64,000 nucleotides of DNA from assembly GCF_000732605.1 (NCBI RefSeq), contig NZ_JPME01000018.1, forward strand, positions 248,001-312,000, read 5' to 3'. Of this stretch, positions 34,984 to 44,543 are shown one piece after another. The notes under the pieces were generated by a model. It made no database searches. It had not been told where the DNA came from and was given only the letters and a program-made list of their open reading frames with translations. Origin of the DNA: Lacrimispora celerecrescens. GTDB taxonomy: Bacteria; Bacillota; Clostridia; Lachnospirales; Lachnospiraceae. The position numbers were made by a program, and so were the translations under genes. Numbering within the stretch: the stretch's first letter is position 1; each line of letters begins with the position of its first letter.

Positions 34984-35619
34984 TTATTTTATTTCCCGGA
35001 TCATACAGTACTGTTTTAAATGAAAACGCTTTTCCACGATACTAAAGACCTTAAAACCGAAATGTTCATAAAACTTTACATTGCTTACATTATGTGTTTC
35101 CAGGGAAATCATGAGCCTGTTTTTATCCGCGTAGTCAATGGCTTCCCTTAACAGAAGAGAGGAAATCCCATGATGCTGCATGGCAGGGCGTACAGCCAGA
35201 TAAATAAGATGCAGACGTTTCTCCTGGTTAAGACGATCCGTCCAGCTGGAATTCAAATACTCCCTTCCCTGTATAAAATTCCAAAATGTTTTTAAAGAAG
35301 GATCCTCCTTGATCAGATAGCCGTCTGTTTTTAAAACAGCGGCTGCTTCTGCCAGATAGTAATGAAAGGCATTATAAGGCTGGGATTCATCGTCCACCAC
35401 AAGAATCCCATTAATGTCCGGACTGTCGGCATATATTTCACAAGTTTCTAAAAATTCCTCCATATCACATTCAAATAATTCCGGGAGCAGACGGCTCCTG
35501 GTCTCCCCGTCAGGGATCAACCTGCAATAAAGCGGATCTCCGGCAAAGCATTCTGTCAGCAGTTCTTTTAATTTCTCTACATCTTCTTTTTTTACCCGGT
35601 ACAATCGGTCGCTATCCAT
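34984..35619 (-). CDS. GNAT acetyltransferase
   Basis: A 211-residue cytosolic enzyme. The acetyl-CoA region (YLAVRPAMQHHGISSLLLREA) and the closing SNVKFYEHFGFKVF segment are typical of GNAT. It is convergent with the preceding GNAT gene, only three bases apart. Substrate unknown. ATG 35619 has AGAGG upstream. Confidence 0.85.
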   Translation of the reverse strand: MDSDRLYRVKKEDVEKLKELLTECFAGDPLYCRLIPDGETRSRLLPELFECDMEEFLETCEIYADSPDINGILVVDDESQPYNAFHYYLAEAAAVLKTDGYLIKEDPSLKTFWNFIQGREYLNSSWTDRLNQEKRLHLIYLAVRPAMQHHGISSLLLREAIDYADKNRLMISLETHNVSNVKFYEHFGFKVFSIVEKRFHLKQYCMIREIK

Positions 35620-35834
35620 AATCTTAAACCTCTTCCATTTGCTTTAAACTCCGTACCATTTTTCATGGTGTACTTTCATTTCTCTTCTTCTTTTGCTTTT
35701 TTCGTTGCCTGTAATTCCCCCTCCAATATTATATAATATTTTATATAAAAGTTGTACAGCATTTTACTACAAAAAGGGCGGCAAAAAGAGTATGATCGAC
35801 ATTAAAAATTTAACGCAAATCGGTTAAGATATAA

Positions 35835-35872
35835 AAAGTGAGGAAACCTGCTGTAAAGCTTTTCCTCACTTT
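35835..35872 (-). terminator. Terminator after yebC
   Basis: AAAGTGAGGAAA (35835-35846) pairs perfectly with TTTCCTCACTTT (35861-35872). The minus side then reads TTTATAT; the plus side has GTCTTTTT. Confidence 0.8.
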
Positions 35873-35888
35873 GTCTTTTTGTATATGT

Positions 35889-36617
35889 TTATTCGTTCCA
35901 GTTATGATAAGTGGCCTGTACGTCATCCTCCACATCAAGAAGATCCATAATCCGGTTCATCTTCTTAATGGAATCTTCATCCGTCAGTTCCACCCATGTC
36001 TGAGGAATCATGGTAACATCTGCTTCCACCATAGTGATGCCTGCAGCCTCTAATGCCTCACGCACGGCACTGAATTCCTCAGGTCCGGTAATTATTTCAA
36101 AGCTGTCCTCTTCCTCGGAAAAATCTTCGGCACCTGCCTCAAGAGAAATCATCATCAGCTCATCCGGATCCATCTCACATTCTTCCTTATCAATGATGAT
36201 CTGGCCTTTTCTATCAAACATAAAGGACACGCAGCCAGGAGTTCCCACATTGCCGCCGCCTTTGGTAAATGCGTTTCTTACGTTTGCTGCAGTCCGGTTC
36301 TTGTTGTCTGTCAGCGTATCTACGATGATTGCAACCCCATTGGGGCCGTATCCCTCGTATGTAATGGTTTCATAATTAACGGAACCTGCATCGCCGGCTG
36401 CTTTTTTAATGCCGCGGTCAATGGTATCGTTGGGCATATTATTGGCTTTCGCCTTTGCGATAATATCACGGAGCCTACTATTGTTTGCAGGGTCTGGTCC
36501 GCCTTCTTTCACAGCTACCGCCAATTCTCTTCCGAGAATAGTAAAAATCTTGCCTTTAGCAGCATCGTTTCTCTCTTTTTTGTGTTTAATATTCGCGAAC
36601 TTTGAATGTCCTGACAT
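35889..36617 (-). CDS. yebC: YebC/PmpR-family regulator
   Basis: A 242-residue protein starting SGHSKFANIKHKKERNDAAKG, the conserved YebC N-terminus, with the GYGPNGVAIIVDTLTDN motif. Members act as transcription regulators, and some help ribosomes with polyproline stalls; the role in this organism is not known. Monocistronic, with its own terminator. Confidence 0.95.
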   Translation of the reverse strand: MSGHSKFANIKHKKERNDAAKGKIFTILGRELAVAVKEGGPDPANNSRLRDIIAKAKANNMPNDTIDRGIKKAAGDAGSVNYETITYEGYGPNGVAIIVDTLTDNKNRTAANVRNAFTKGGGNVGTPGCVSFMFDRKGQIIIDKEECEMDPDELMMISLEAGAEDFSEEEDSFEIITGPEEFSAVREALEAAGITMVEADVTMIPQTWVELTDEDSIKKMNRIMDLLDVEDDVQATYHNWNE

Positions 36618-36722
36618 TGTACCAACACTCCTTTTCTTTCTCTACTTCATCCTTATAATCACTAATAAGTCAACATCTTTTCCATTTTAGCACTAATTTT
36701 TTCATCTTGCAAGAAAAATAAT

Positions 36723-36772
36723 GCACAGCTGCCGATTCCCTCTTTTTTCCTGAGAACAAATGACAGCTGTGC
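36723..36772 (-). terminator. Terminator after the CNNM/CorC gene
   Basis: GCACAGCTG (36723-36731) pairs with CAGCTGTGC (36764-36772); the minus side continues ATTATTTTTC. Confidence 0.75.
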
Positions 36773-36777
36773 CGATT

Positions 36778-38184
36778 TTACATTTTTACGTCCGAGAAAT
36801 CCTCATGAGCATCCATTTTTCTAAGTTCCTGCTCTTCCTCGTGGTCCTCTTCCGTCTGCTCTTTCCGAACCCGGATGGTATGAATGATTTTATTTTCCAC
36901 ACGAAGGATTTTGAAACAATATCCCAGAATAGATACCTCTGTCTCTTCCCCTTCCTGAGGAATCCGGTCCAGCCTGGAAATCAACAAGCCATTAATGGTA
37001 TCATAGGAGTCATAATCCTCTTCATCAAATTCGATGCCCAAGGCCCTCTCTACTTCTTCCAGGGGAGTCATGCCGTTGATCACATAGGAACCGTCGTCTG
37101 AGGGGACAATGTATTCTTCATCCACATCATATTCATCCATGATATTGCCCACAATTTCTTCCAAAATATCTTCCATTGTCACGATACCCGCTGTCTGCCC
37201 GTATTCATCCACCACAATCACCATGTGGATCTTTCTGGACTGCATTTCTTTAAACAGAGTATCAATATTCCTGGTTTCCGGAATGAAATGAGCTTCTCTA
37301 AGAAGCCCTTCAATCTCCCACAGCTGGCGGGATGCATTCCTTTTATTTTCCACGGCAATAAGAGCATCCTTCATATGAAGGATCCCGATAATGTCATCCA
37401 CGTCCTTTTTGTAAATCGGATAACGGGAATTATATCCCTCTTTCAGTATGAAATTCACCGCTTCCCGAAGTGTAATCTCGCCGTCCAAAGCGACCAGATT
37501 CTTTCGGTGGGTCATAATATCCCCGGCTTCCTTATCATTCAGTTCGAAGATGTTTGTAATCATCTCCGCCTCTCTGGCCTCTAAAACGCCCTGTTCATGG
37601 CCCTCGTTCACCATGGACATGATGTCCTCTTCCGTAACGTTCTCATTATCTGATGCCATATCGATTCCCAACAGCTTCAGAACAAAGTAAGCCACCACAT
37701 TTGCCAGCCAGGTAAAAGGGATAAGAGGTATCATAATGAGGGATACTGCAGGCAGCATACGATAGCCCCATTTTTCAGGATTCTCTGCTGCACAGCGTTT
37801 TGGAATAATGATACCAAAGCTGATCAAAAGTACGATCAGTACAATGGAAACCAGCAGCAGGCTAATAAGGGATACCCATTGGCTGGGATAAACCCCGTCT
37901 CTTGTCAGGACAGTCCCAAGCCTTGCTCCCAGCTGCTCCATAACAAAAGCCCCGGTTACCATACCGATTAAATTTGTGGTGATTTGGATAGTATTTACAA
38001 ACCTGGTCGGTCTGTTTACAATATGTAACAGCTTCCCGGCCTTTTTACTACCCTCCTCCATCTGATGCTCCAGTTCGCTTGTATTCACGTTTTGGATTGC
38101 TGATCCAAACCCATAGAAAATAGCGTCCAGCACGATAAAAGCAATAAAAATAATCACGCGTATAAGCGGATTGCCATCGTCCAT
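36778..38184 (-). CDS. CNNM/CorC-family (hemolysin-like) membrane protein
   Basis: A 468-residue protein. The N-terminal DUF21/CNNM membrane domain (about 1-180, three or four helices) is followed by two CBS domains (about 200-320, ending ILEEIVGNIMDEYD) and a CorC_HlyC domain (about 340-430). The C-terminus is highly acidic. Relatives are linked to Mg2+ or Co2+ efflux; the hemolysin label is historic. Its ATG follows AAAGGAG at a long 12-base spacing. It is downstream of mazF-alr-nnr-rex on the same strand, but with its own terminator. Confidence 0.9.
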   Translation of the reverse strand: MDDGNPLIRVIIFIAFIVLDAIFYGFGSAIQNVNTSELEHQMEEGSKKAGKLLHIVNRPTRFVNTIQITTNLIGMVTGAFVMEQLGARLGTVLTRDGVYPSQWVSLISLLLVSIVLIVLLISFGIIIPKRCAAENPEKWGYRMLPAVSLIMIPLIPFTWLANVVAYFVLKLLGIDMASDNENVTEEDIMSMVNEGHEQGVLEAREAEMITNIFELNDKEAGDIMTHRKNLVALDGEITLREAVNFILKEGYNSRYPIYKKDVDDIIGILHMKDALIAVENKRNASRQLWEIEGLLREAHFIPETRNIDTLFKEMQSRKIHMVIVVDEYGQTAGIVTMEDILEEIVGNIMDEYDVDEEYIVPSDDGSYVINGMTPLEEVERALGIEFDEEDYDSYDTINGLLISRLDRIPQEGEETEVSILGYCFKILRVENKIIHTIRVRKEQTEEDHEEEQELRKMDAHEDFSDVKM

Positions 38185-38280
38185 TCTAAAAATTTACTCC
38201 TTTTGTTATTTATCATTCGTATTTTTTTCTCGTAACTATTTAGAAATATATCATTTTATCTGCATTCCGTCAATGGTGAA

Positions 38281-38628
38281 CTATGTATCCAGTTCCAGGC
38301 TCACCCTTAATGCACAGTCCACTTCCTGCTGAAGTTCGTCGTCGATATGACAAATCTTTTCTTTCAGCCTCTGCTTATCAATGGTGCGAAGCTGTTCTAA
38401 AAGAATCACCGAATCTTTTATCATATCGCATTTTTTTGTATCCAGCTCCACATGGGTTGGAAGCTTTGCCTTATTCATTCTTGATGTAATTGCCGCACAG
38501 ATCACGGTAGGGCTATGTTTATTGCCTATGTCGTTCTGTATAATTAGAACCGGACGGATTCCGCCCTGCTCAGAGCCTACCACCGGCCTTAGATCAGCAT
38601 AATAAATGTCTCCACGTCTGATAATCAC
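38281..38628 (-). CDS. mazF: MazF/EndoA mRNA interferase
   Basis: A 115-residue type II toxin that cuts single-stranded RNA at short sequences. GTG 38628 gives [21 protein letters not shown], with CGGAG eight bases upstream; this aligns over the whole length with Bacillus Endo[21 protein letters not shown] and [12 protein letters not shown] motifs are present. I see no antitoxin gene (ribbon-helix-helix EndoAI or MazE) in the 200 bases upstream: only alr precedes it. The antitoxin must be elsewhere or unrecognised. Confidence 0.93.
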   Translation of the reverse strand: MIIRRGDIYYADLRPVVGSEQGGIRPVLIIQNDIGNKHSPTVICAAITSRMNKAKLPTHVELDTKKCDMIKDSVILLEQLRTIDKQRLKEKICHIDDELQQEVDCALRVSLELDT

Positions 38629-38655
38629 ACTCTCACACTCCGTCAATTATTTAGG

Positions 38656-38686
38656 AAGTTCGGCTCGCCTAGCGCTCGCCGAACGG
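38656..38686. repeat. GC-rich hairpin between alr and mazF
   Basis: GTTCGGC (38658-38664) pairs with GCCGAAC (38678-38684); the loop is also partly self-complementary (CTCGCC/GGCGAG). It has no T-run. Possibly a dispersed palindrome. Confidence 0.5.
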
Positions 38687-38832
38687 CTAATTTGCAAAAT
38701 ACAGGCTGTATAACCCTTGCCTTCATTCATCAAATTATGCCTAAGTCTAGTATTGACCTTCTTTGACTCGAGTATTCACTTAAGTTTTTCCGCCGCATAC
38801 CTTATCATATGTTTTGGACATGGAGTTTGTTA

Positions 38833-40020
38833 TCAGCGCTTGCAAAACCCTTCGTAACAATCATTGAAATAATCCTTCTGACCAATGACCAAGCCGTTTT
38901 CTATATAAACACGGGGTACCCGTTTGCCTATGTCACAGACGATTTCATAATGGAAGCCGCCTCCGGTCATGGCCAGCTCTTCTACCGTAATCTCTTCCTT
39001 TCCCTGCCTGCCAATTAAAATAACCTCACCCTCTTCCTCTGCGTCCTTTATTCCAGTCACATCCACCATAAACTGATCCATGCAAACGCGTCCTAATATT
39101 CTGGCACGCTGCCCCCTTATTAACACATCCCCTTTTCCGGAAAGATTTCTAGGATAGCCGTCGCCATATCCTACGGGAATCGTTGCGATCGTCATCTCCC
39201 GGTCAGCGGTAAAGGTTCCTCCATAGCTTACGGATGTTCCGGGCTCAATTTTCTTTATGTAGGAAATAAAGCTTTTCAATTCCATGGCAGGCTTTAACCT
39301 TACCGTATCCCTGTCAACCTCTCCTGACGGATAAATACCGTAAATGGATATTCCAGCCCGTACTGCATGAAAGTTGGCCCTCTGAAGGTCCAGGATTCCG
39401 GCGCTGTTGGAACAGTGAAGGACAGGGATGGTGATCCCCCTGTCAGAAAGCATGGTTACGAATGATTGGTACTTTTCTATCTGTTTATCTGTGGCCATCT
39501 TATCCTTTTCATCCGCCTTTGCAAAATGAGTGAACAATCCTTCCACTTCAATACCCGGAAAACCGCAGATTTTCACCGCTTCTTCTGCCGCTTCCTCTGT
39601 GACCGGATATCCGATCCGGCTCATGCCTGTATCCACCACCAGATGGATCGCCGCCTTTTTTCCAGCCTTCTCGGCCAGAGAGGAAAGACGTTCGGCCCGC
39701 TTCAACTGAAATATGGATGAACTGATCCCATATTCGATCAAAAGACTGTATCCTTCATAAGGTACAACGCCAAGGACCAGAATGGGCTTTTTGATCCCGT
39801 GTTTTCTTAGAATCACGCCTTCCTCTACGGTGGCCACCGCAAATCCCCACACATAAGAATCTATGGCCCAGGCTACCGGAACCGCTCCGTGGCCGTATCC
39901 GTCGGATTTCACAACGCCGATCATCCTGGTCCCTTCCTTTAGATTTGCCTTCATGACCTCCATGTTGTGGCGGATGGCATCTAAATCTACTGTTTCATAA
40001 ACCCTGCTGTATAACTTCAT
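38833..40020 (-). CDS. alr: Alanine racemase
   Basis: A 395-residue PLP enzyme making D-alanine for peptidoglycan. The PLP lysine lies in VVKSDGYGHGAVP, and the catalytic Tyr in SYGGTFTA. I start at ATG 40020, with AGGAG upstream; a GTG three bases earlier is also possible. It sits between mazF and nnr. Confidence 0.96.
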   Translation of the reverse strand: MKLYSRVYETVDLDAIRHNMEVMKANLKEGTRMIGVVKSDGYGHGAVPVAWAIDSYVWGFAVATVEEGVILRKHGIKKPILVLGVVPYEGYSLLIEYGISSSIFQLKRAERLSSLAEKAGKKAAIHLVVDTGMSRIGYPVTEEAAEEAVKICGFPGIEVEGLFTHFAKADEKDKMATDKQIEKYQSFVTMLSDRGITIPVLHCSNSAGILDLQRANFHAVRAGISIYGIYPSGEVDRDTVRLKPAMELKSFISYIKKIEPGTSVSYGGTFTADREMTIATIPVGYGDGYPRNLSGKGDVLIRGQRARILGRVCMDQFMVDVTGIKDAEEEGEVILIGRQGKEEITVEELAMTGGGFHYEIVCDIGKRVPRVYIENGLVIGQKDYFNDCYEGFCKR

Positions 40021-40059
40021 CACTTGATCTCCTCGTTTATTTCTACAGGCATTTGCTAA

Positions 40060-41568
40060 TTAACGTATTGAATGTATCTCTTCCGTCAGTTCCCTGGCAA
40101 GAATGCTGTGTTCTCCCTGCTTTTCCTTTACCATGTCTCCGGCTCGGCCATGCAGCCATACACCGAAGGCCGCTGCATCAGACTCTTCCAGGCCCAGAGC
40201 CAGAAGCCCGGCTATGATCCCGGTCAGCACATCTCCCGAACCGGCCTTTGCCATGGCACTGTTGCCGCTTCCATTGATATAGGTTCTCTGGTCTTTTAAA
40301 GCCCCAATGGTTACCGCATCCTTTAACACGCAGGTGATACCAAAACGGTCCGCATATTCTCTGGCAGTAGTAATCAGCTGTTTCTGTATGGTTTCTACCG
40401 CGCTTCCTGTAAGCCTTGCCATTTCTCCCAAATGAGGGGTAACAATTATGTTTTCCGTGAAATAGCTGGTCAGCTCAGGGTTTGAAGCAATGGTGCCCAG
40501 ACCATCAGCATCCAGAACAATGGGAACATAAGCATTGGCAAGGACTTCCTCTACCAGATTCCTCACATAGCCTTCCTGTCCAAGCCCCGGCCCCAGAACA
40601 ATGGCGGTAGCCCACTCGCACTGCTTTACTAACAGCTCTTTAAATCTTTCAGTCCCTGCTTCTGCCTCCCCGGCTTCATAAGTGGTAATGATGGCTTCCG
40701 GAAGTCCGGTTTGAAGGATGGTCCGGTTTTCTTCCACTGTAAAAATTTTCACCAGGCCTGCTCCTGTCCGATAAGCGGCCAGTGCGCTTAAATAGGCAGC
40801 CCCGCTCATGTTCTTCGATCCGGCTACCACAAGTACCTTTCCGAAGCTCCCTTTATTGGAATAGGCCGGGCGCTTTGGCAGCTGCTTCACATCCTCCGGA
40901 TCCAGGGTAAAATATTCTGTCTTAAGGCGTTCTAAACTCTCTCCTGGAAAACCGATGTCAGCCACAAGTACCTTTCCGCTGTATTCCTTTCCGGGATACA
41001 GCATGGTTCCCAGCTTTTCATAACCGAAGGTGACGGTTATGTCTGCCTTTAGGGCAATACCCATGATCTGACCCGAATCAGAATGAATGCCTGAAGGGAT
41101 ATCCACGGCCACAGTAAATTTCGGTTGGCAGCGGCGGATTGTCTCCAGGATCTCCCGGTATCTTCCAAGAATCTCCCGGTCCAGCCCCACGCCGAAAAGT
41201 GCATCAATGAGAATATCGCAGGTACCAGGAATGAGATCAGAAAAACCTGCCAGATTGACACCCGTATGTTCTGCAATGGAAACCTGAGTCAGATATTCAC
41301 TGCTTCCCTTTTCTTTTCCGGCCACCAGTAAGGCAAAAACCTTATATCCTTTTAAATGCAGCATTCTGGCAGCCGCAACTCCATCCGCACCATTATTGCC
41401 GTTTCCGCACAAAACCCATATCCGGTCCGTTTTCTGCCCATGCTTCATCACTTCTTCCGCAACCGCCAGGGCGGCCCGTTCCATTAGCACCAGAGAGGGA
41501 ATGCCTATATTCTCTATGGTGTAGCGGTCCACCTGCTTCATCTGTCCTCCTGTAACCAGATATCTCAT
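40060..41568 (-). CDS. nnr: Bifunctional NAD(P)HX epimerase/dehydratase
   Basis: A 502-residue enzyme that repairs hydrated NADH and NADPH. The N-terminal epimerase (about 1-215) has GNGNNGADGVAAARML; the C-terminal ADP-dependent dehydratase (about 225-500) has AGSKNMSGAAYLSALAA and KAGSGDVLTGIIAGLLALG. This fusion is common in bacteria. It lies between rex and alr. Confidence 0.95.
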   Translation of the reverse strand: MRYLVTGGQMKQVDRYTIENIGIPSLVLMERAALAVAEEVMKHGQKTDRIWVLCGNGNNGADGVAAARMLHLKGYKVFALLVAGKEKGSSEYLTQVSIAEHTGVNLAGFSDLIPGTCDILIDALFGVGLDREILGRYREILETIRRCQPKFTVAVDIPSGIHSDSGQIMGIALKADITVTFGYEKLGTMLYPGKEYSGKVLVADIGFPGESLERLKTEYFTLDPEDVKQLPKRPAYSNKGSFGKVLVVAGSKNMSGAAYLSALAAYRTGAGLVKIFTVEENRTILQTGLPEAIITTYEAGEAEAGTERFKELLVKQCEWATAIVLGPGLGQEGYVRNLVEEVLANAYVPIVLDADGLGTIASNPELTSYFTENIIVTPHLGEMARLTGSAVETIQKQLITTAREYADRFGITCVLKDAVTIGALKDQRTYINGSGNSAMAKAGSGDVLTGIIAGLLALGLEESDAAAFGVWLHGRAGDMVKEKQGEHSILARELTEEIHSIR

Positions 41569-41617
41569 ATATCTTCCACCTTTCCGTTTTCCTTAAACCC
41601 TGTCTATAGAAAAACTA

Positions 41618-41654
41618 CCGGCAGCGAAGAGACTTCCCTTCACCTGCCGGCAGG
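41618..41654 (-). terminator. Possible hairpin after rex
   Basis: CCGGCAG pairs with CTGCCGG with a long loop; the T-tract is poor. Only weak evidence. Confidence 0.4.
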
Positions 41655-41658
41655 CATG

Positions 41659-42330
41659 TTACTCCATTATTTCAGATTGTCTGTTTCTTTCTTCCTCACT
41701 ATCCTGTATACTGCATACCCGGTAAGATAACCGCATCAGGCTTTCCGATAGATGGACATTCTCCACAACCACATCTTCCGGCACACTTAAATCCGTATGG
41801 GCAAAATTCCAGATCGCCTTGATTCCTGCCTTTACAAGGCGGTCTGCAATCTCCGGTGCCTTGGTCTTTGGAATGGTTAGAGCTGCGATCTGGACATCAT
41901 TATCTTTTACGAACTGCTCCAGATCATCTACGCTGCGGATCTCTATCCCGCGAACCACAAGGCCGATCAGACGCGGATTAATATCAAACATTCCTTTGAT
42001 GAGGAAGCCACGCTTTTCAAAATTTGCATAATTGGCAATTGCCTGTCCTAAATTTCCAGCGCCTATGATAATGATATTATGCTGCCTGTCTATTCCCAAT
42101 ATCTTCCCGATCTCTGCATATAAATATTTTACATTATAACCATAGCCCTGCTGGCCGAATCCGCCGAAATTATTCAAATCCTGGCGGATCTGAGAAGCGG
42201 TCACTTTCATTCGTACACTTAAATCATTGGAGGAAATACGTTCTACTCCATCTTCTAGTAATTCGCCCAGATACCGGTAATATCTCGGAAGCCTGGTAAT
42301 CACTGCTTTGGAAATTTCTTTCTCTGACAC
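41659..42330 (-). CDS. rex: Redox-sensing repressor Rex
   Basis: A 223-residue repressor that senses the NADH/NAD ratio. The N-terminal winged helix (ISKAVITRLPRYYRYLGEL) binds DNA; the Rossmann domain has the GAGNLGQAIANY motif. The start is GTG 42330, with AAGGTG upstream. It has its own promoter, with an inverted repeat over the -35 box. Rex typically controls fermentation and NADH-oxidation genes. Confidence 0.96.
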   Translation of the reverse strand: MSEKEISKAVITRLPRYYRYLGELLEDGVERISSNDLSVRMKVTASQIRQDLNNFGGFGQQGYGYNVKYLYAEIGKILGIDRQHNIIIIGAGNLGQAIANYANFEKRGFLIKGMFDINPRLIGLVVRGIEIRSVDDLEQFVKDNDVQIAALTIPKTKAPEIADRLVKAGIKAIWNFAHTDLSVPEDVVVENVHLSESLMRLSYRVCSIQDSEEERNRQSEIME

Positions 42331-42365
42331 TTCTTCACCTTCTTTAACTTAATCTAACTAATATT

Positions 42366-42394
42366 ATTATAACTGCGTGACAAAATAATGTCAA
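42366..42394 (-). promoter_or_regulatory. rex promoter
   Basis: Minus strand -35 TTGACA (42389-42394), 17-base spacer, -10 TATAAT (42366-42371). TGACA (42378-42382), six bases, then TGTCA (42389-42393) overlaps it; that repeat is not a clean Rex site. Confidence 0.8.
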
Positions 42395-42464
42395 ACGGGT
42401 TTTATCATTGTATCCTTGAAAAAAGGAAGGACCTATATTATACTATTTCTGTTGCCTTACATTC

Positions 42465-42580
42465 ATACTGGAAGAAAAACCCTTCGGATATACTTATATG
42501 CCCTAAATACAGGCAGGAAAGAGGAAATACCCCAGGGTATACCTTTATGCCATAGAACAGGCAGGAAAGAGGAAATAAAA
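42465..42580 (+). repeat. Repeat array before the ABC-F gene
   Basis: GGCAGGAAAGAGGAAATA occurs at 42512-42529 and 42560-42577 (48-base period), with GGGTATACCTTTATGCC between them and a degraded copy (about 42473-42505) ahead. The word order matches the array at 20855-20997 read on the minus strand. The last copy ends four bases before the ABC-F ATG and supplies its ribosome site. Confidence 0.85.
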
Positions 42581-42581
42581 C

Positions 42582-44495
42582 ATGATTCTGTCATGCAATA
42601 ACATAAGCAAAGCATTTGGAAGCAATCAAGTGATCAAGCATGCTTCCTTCCATATAGAAGACCATGAAAAAGCTGCTATTGTAGGGATCAACGGGGCCGG
42701 AAAATCCACGTTATTAAAAATCATCATCGGAGAGCTCCCAGCCGATGAAGGAGACGTAGTTGTTTCCAAAGGGAAATCCATCGGCTATCTGGCGCAGCAC
42801 CAGGATTTGTCCGGAGACCGGACCGTTTATGAAGAAGTCTTAGAGACCAAGCGTCCTGTCATGGAGATGGAAGCAAAGATCCGGCGGCTTGAAGTGGATA
42901 TGAAGCACGTCACAGGAGAAGAACTGGAAGCCATGCTTACCACCTACAGCCGGCTTAACCACGAATTTGAGCTGATAAACGGATATGCCTATCAAAGCGA
43001 AGTAACAGGAGTATTGAAAGGTCTTGGCTTTACAGAAGAAGAATTCCATAAACCTGTTAAGTCATTATCCGGCGGCCAGAAAACCCGGGTATCCTTAGGA
43101 CGGCTCCTTCTCACTAAGCCGGACATCATCCTTCTCGACGAGCCCACCAACCATCTGGATATGGATTCCATTGCTTGGTTGGAAGGATATTTAATCAATT
43201 ATGACGGCAGCGTAATCATCGTAGCCCATGACCGCTATTTCCTTGACCGGGTGGTCACGAAAATTATGGAACTGGATAACGGCCTTATGAGCGTTTATCA
43301 GGGAAACTACACCGATTACAGCGGAAAGCGGGCTATGATCCGGGATGCCCAGATGAAAGCATATTTAAACCAGCAACAGGAAATCAAGCATCAGGAAGAG
43401 GTTATCGCCAAATTAAAGTCTTTTAACCGGGAAAAGTCCATCAAGCGGGCGGAAAGCCGGGAAAAGATGCTGGATAAAATTGAAGTTCTGGAAAAACCAA
43501 CGGAAATAAATGATGAGATGCGGATCCGTCTGGAACCCAATATCATCAGTGGAAACGATGTCCTCACTGTTCGCGGGCTAGGGAAGGCCTTCCCCCAGAA
43601 CCAGCTCTTTGATAACGTTAATTTCGAAATCAAACGAGGGGAACGAGTAGCGATCATCGGCGGCAACGGAACCGGAAAAACCACCATTCTTAAGATATTA
43701 AACGGCATATTAGAACCGGATGAAGGGGAAATCTCCTTAGGCTCCAAGGTACATATCGGTTATTATGACCAGGAGCATCAGGTGCTTAATATGGAAAAGA
43801 CCTTATTTGATGAACTGCAGGACACCTACCCTTCCATGAACAACACCCAGATTCGGAACATCCTTGCTGCTTTTTTATTTACCGGAGACGATGTGTTCAA
43901 GCGGGTAAAAGACTTAAGCGGCGGCGAACGGGGCCGGGTATCCCTGGCAAAGCTGATGCTTTCGGAAGCCAACTTCCTCATACTGGATGAGCCTACCAAC
44001 CACTTGGATATTACCTCAAAGGAGATTTTGGAGGATGCCCTGGTCAATTATACGGGAACCATTCTGTACGTGTCCCATGACCGTTATTTCATTAACAAAA
44101 CCGCAACCAGGATCCTGGATTTAACCAATCAGACCCTGATCAATTACATCGGTAATTATGATTACTATCTGGAAAAGAAAGAAATCATGACCAGCTTATA
44201 CACAGCCCCTCTTTCTGCAAAGGCTGTTTCTCCGGAGGAAATCTCCGAGACCAAGCTGGACTGGAAGGCGCAAAAAGAAGAACAGGCCCGTCTTCGCAAA
44301 CGCCAGAATGATTTAAAGAAAACAGAGGATGAGATCCACCAATTAGAAACCAGAGACGGAGAAATTGATGAATTACTTGGTAAGGAAGAGATTTTTACTA
44401 ATGTCTCAAAGTTAATGGAGCTTAATAAAGAAAAGGAAACCATACGGCTGCGGCTGGAAGAGCTATATGAGCTGTGGGAAGATCTGGCTGAATAA
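42582..44495 (+). CDS. ABC-F family ATPase
   Basis: A 637-residue cytosolic protein of two ATPase domains with no membrane segment. Walker A motifs are GINGAGKST and GGNGTGKTT; signatures are LSGGQKTRV and LSGGERGRV; Walker B runs LLDEPTNHLD twice. A charged linker of roughly 80 residues joins the domains. The C-terminus is a coiled coil (ETKLDWKAQKEEQARLR...). ABC-F proteins act on ribosomes; some give drug resistance, others are housekeeping (YdiF/Uup type, which this resembles). It begins right after the repeat array. Confidence 0.93.
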   Translation: MILSCNNISKAFGSNQVIKHASFHIEDHEKAAIVGINGAGKSTLLKIIIGELPADEGDVVVSKGKSIGYLAQHQDLSGDRTVYEEVLETKRPVMEMEAKIRRLEVDMKHVTGEELEAMLTTYSRLNHEFELINGYAYQSEVTGVLKGLGFTEEEFHKPVKSLSGGQKTRVSLGRLLLTKPDIILLDEPTNHLDMDSIAWLEGYLINYDGSVIIVAHDRYFLDRVVTKIMELDNGLMSVYQGNYTDYSGKRAMIRDAQMKAYLNQQQEIKHQEEVIAKLKSFNREKSIKRAESREKMLDKIEVLEKPTEINDEMRIRLEPNIISGNDVLTVRGLGKAFPQNQLFDNVNFEIKRGERVAIIGGNGTGKTTILKILNGILEPDEGEISLGSKVHIGYYDQEHQVLNMEKTLFDELQDTYPSMNNTQIRNILAAFLFTGDDVFKRVKDLSGGERGRVSLAKLMLSEANFLILDEPTNHLDITSKEILEDALVNYTGTILYVSHDRYFINKTATRILDLTNQTLINYIGNYDYYLEKKEIMTSLYTAPLSAKAVSPEEISETKLDWKAQKEEQARLRKRQNDLKKTEDEIHQLETRDGEIDELLGKEEIFTNVSKLMELNKEKETIRLRLEELYELWEDLAE

Positions 44496-44507
44496 AATGA
44501 GAGAGCG

Positions 44508-44535
44508 AAGCTGTCCTTTGTAAAAAGGGCAGCTT
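44508..44535. terminator. Terminator shared by ABC-F and MgtA genes
   Basis: AAGCTGTCCTTT pairs with AAAGGGCAGCTTT around GTAA; T-rich tails lie on both sides. It stands between convergent genes. Confidence 0.75.
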
Positions 44536-44543
44536 TCCTCATC

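Noticed and set aside
42378-42393. Rex operator at the rex promoter
   Set aside because: TGACA-N6-TGTCA is an inverted repeat but does not match the TTGTGA/TTGTTAA half-sites of Rex.
42416-42601. Small plus-strand frame across the repeat array
   Set aside because: Made of repeat translation and overlaps the ABC-F start; not a gene.
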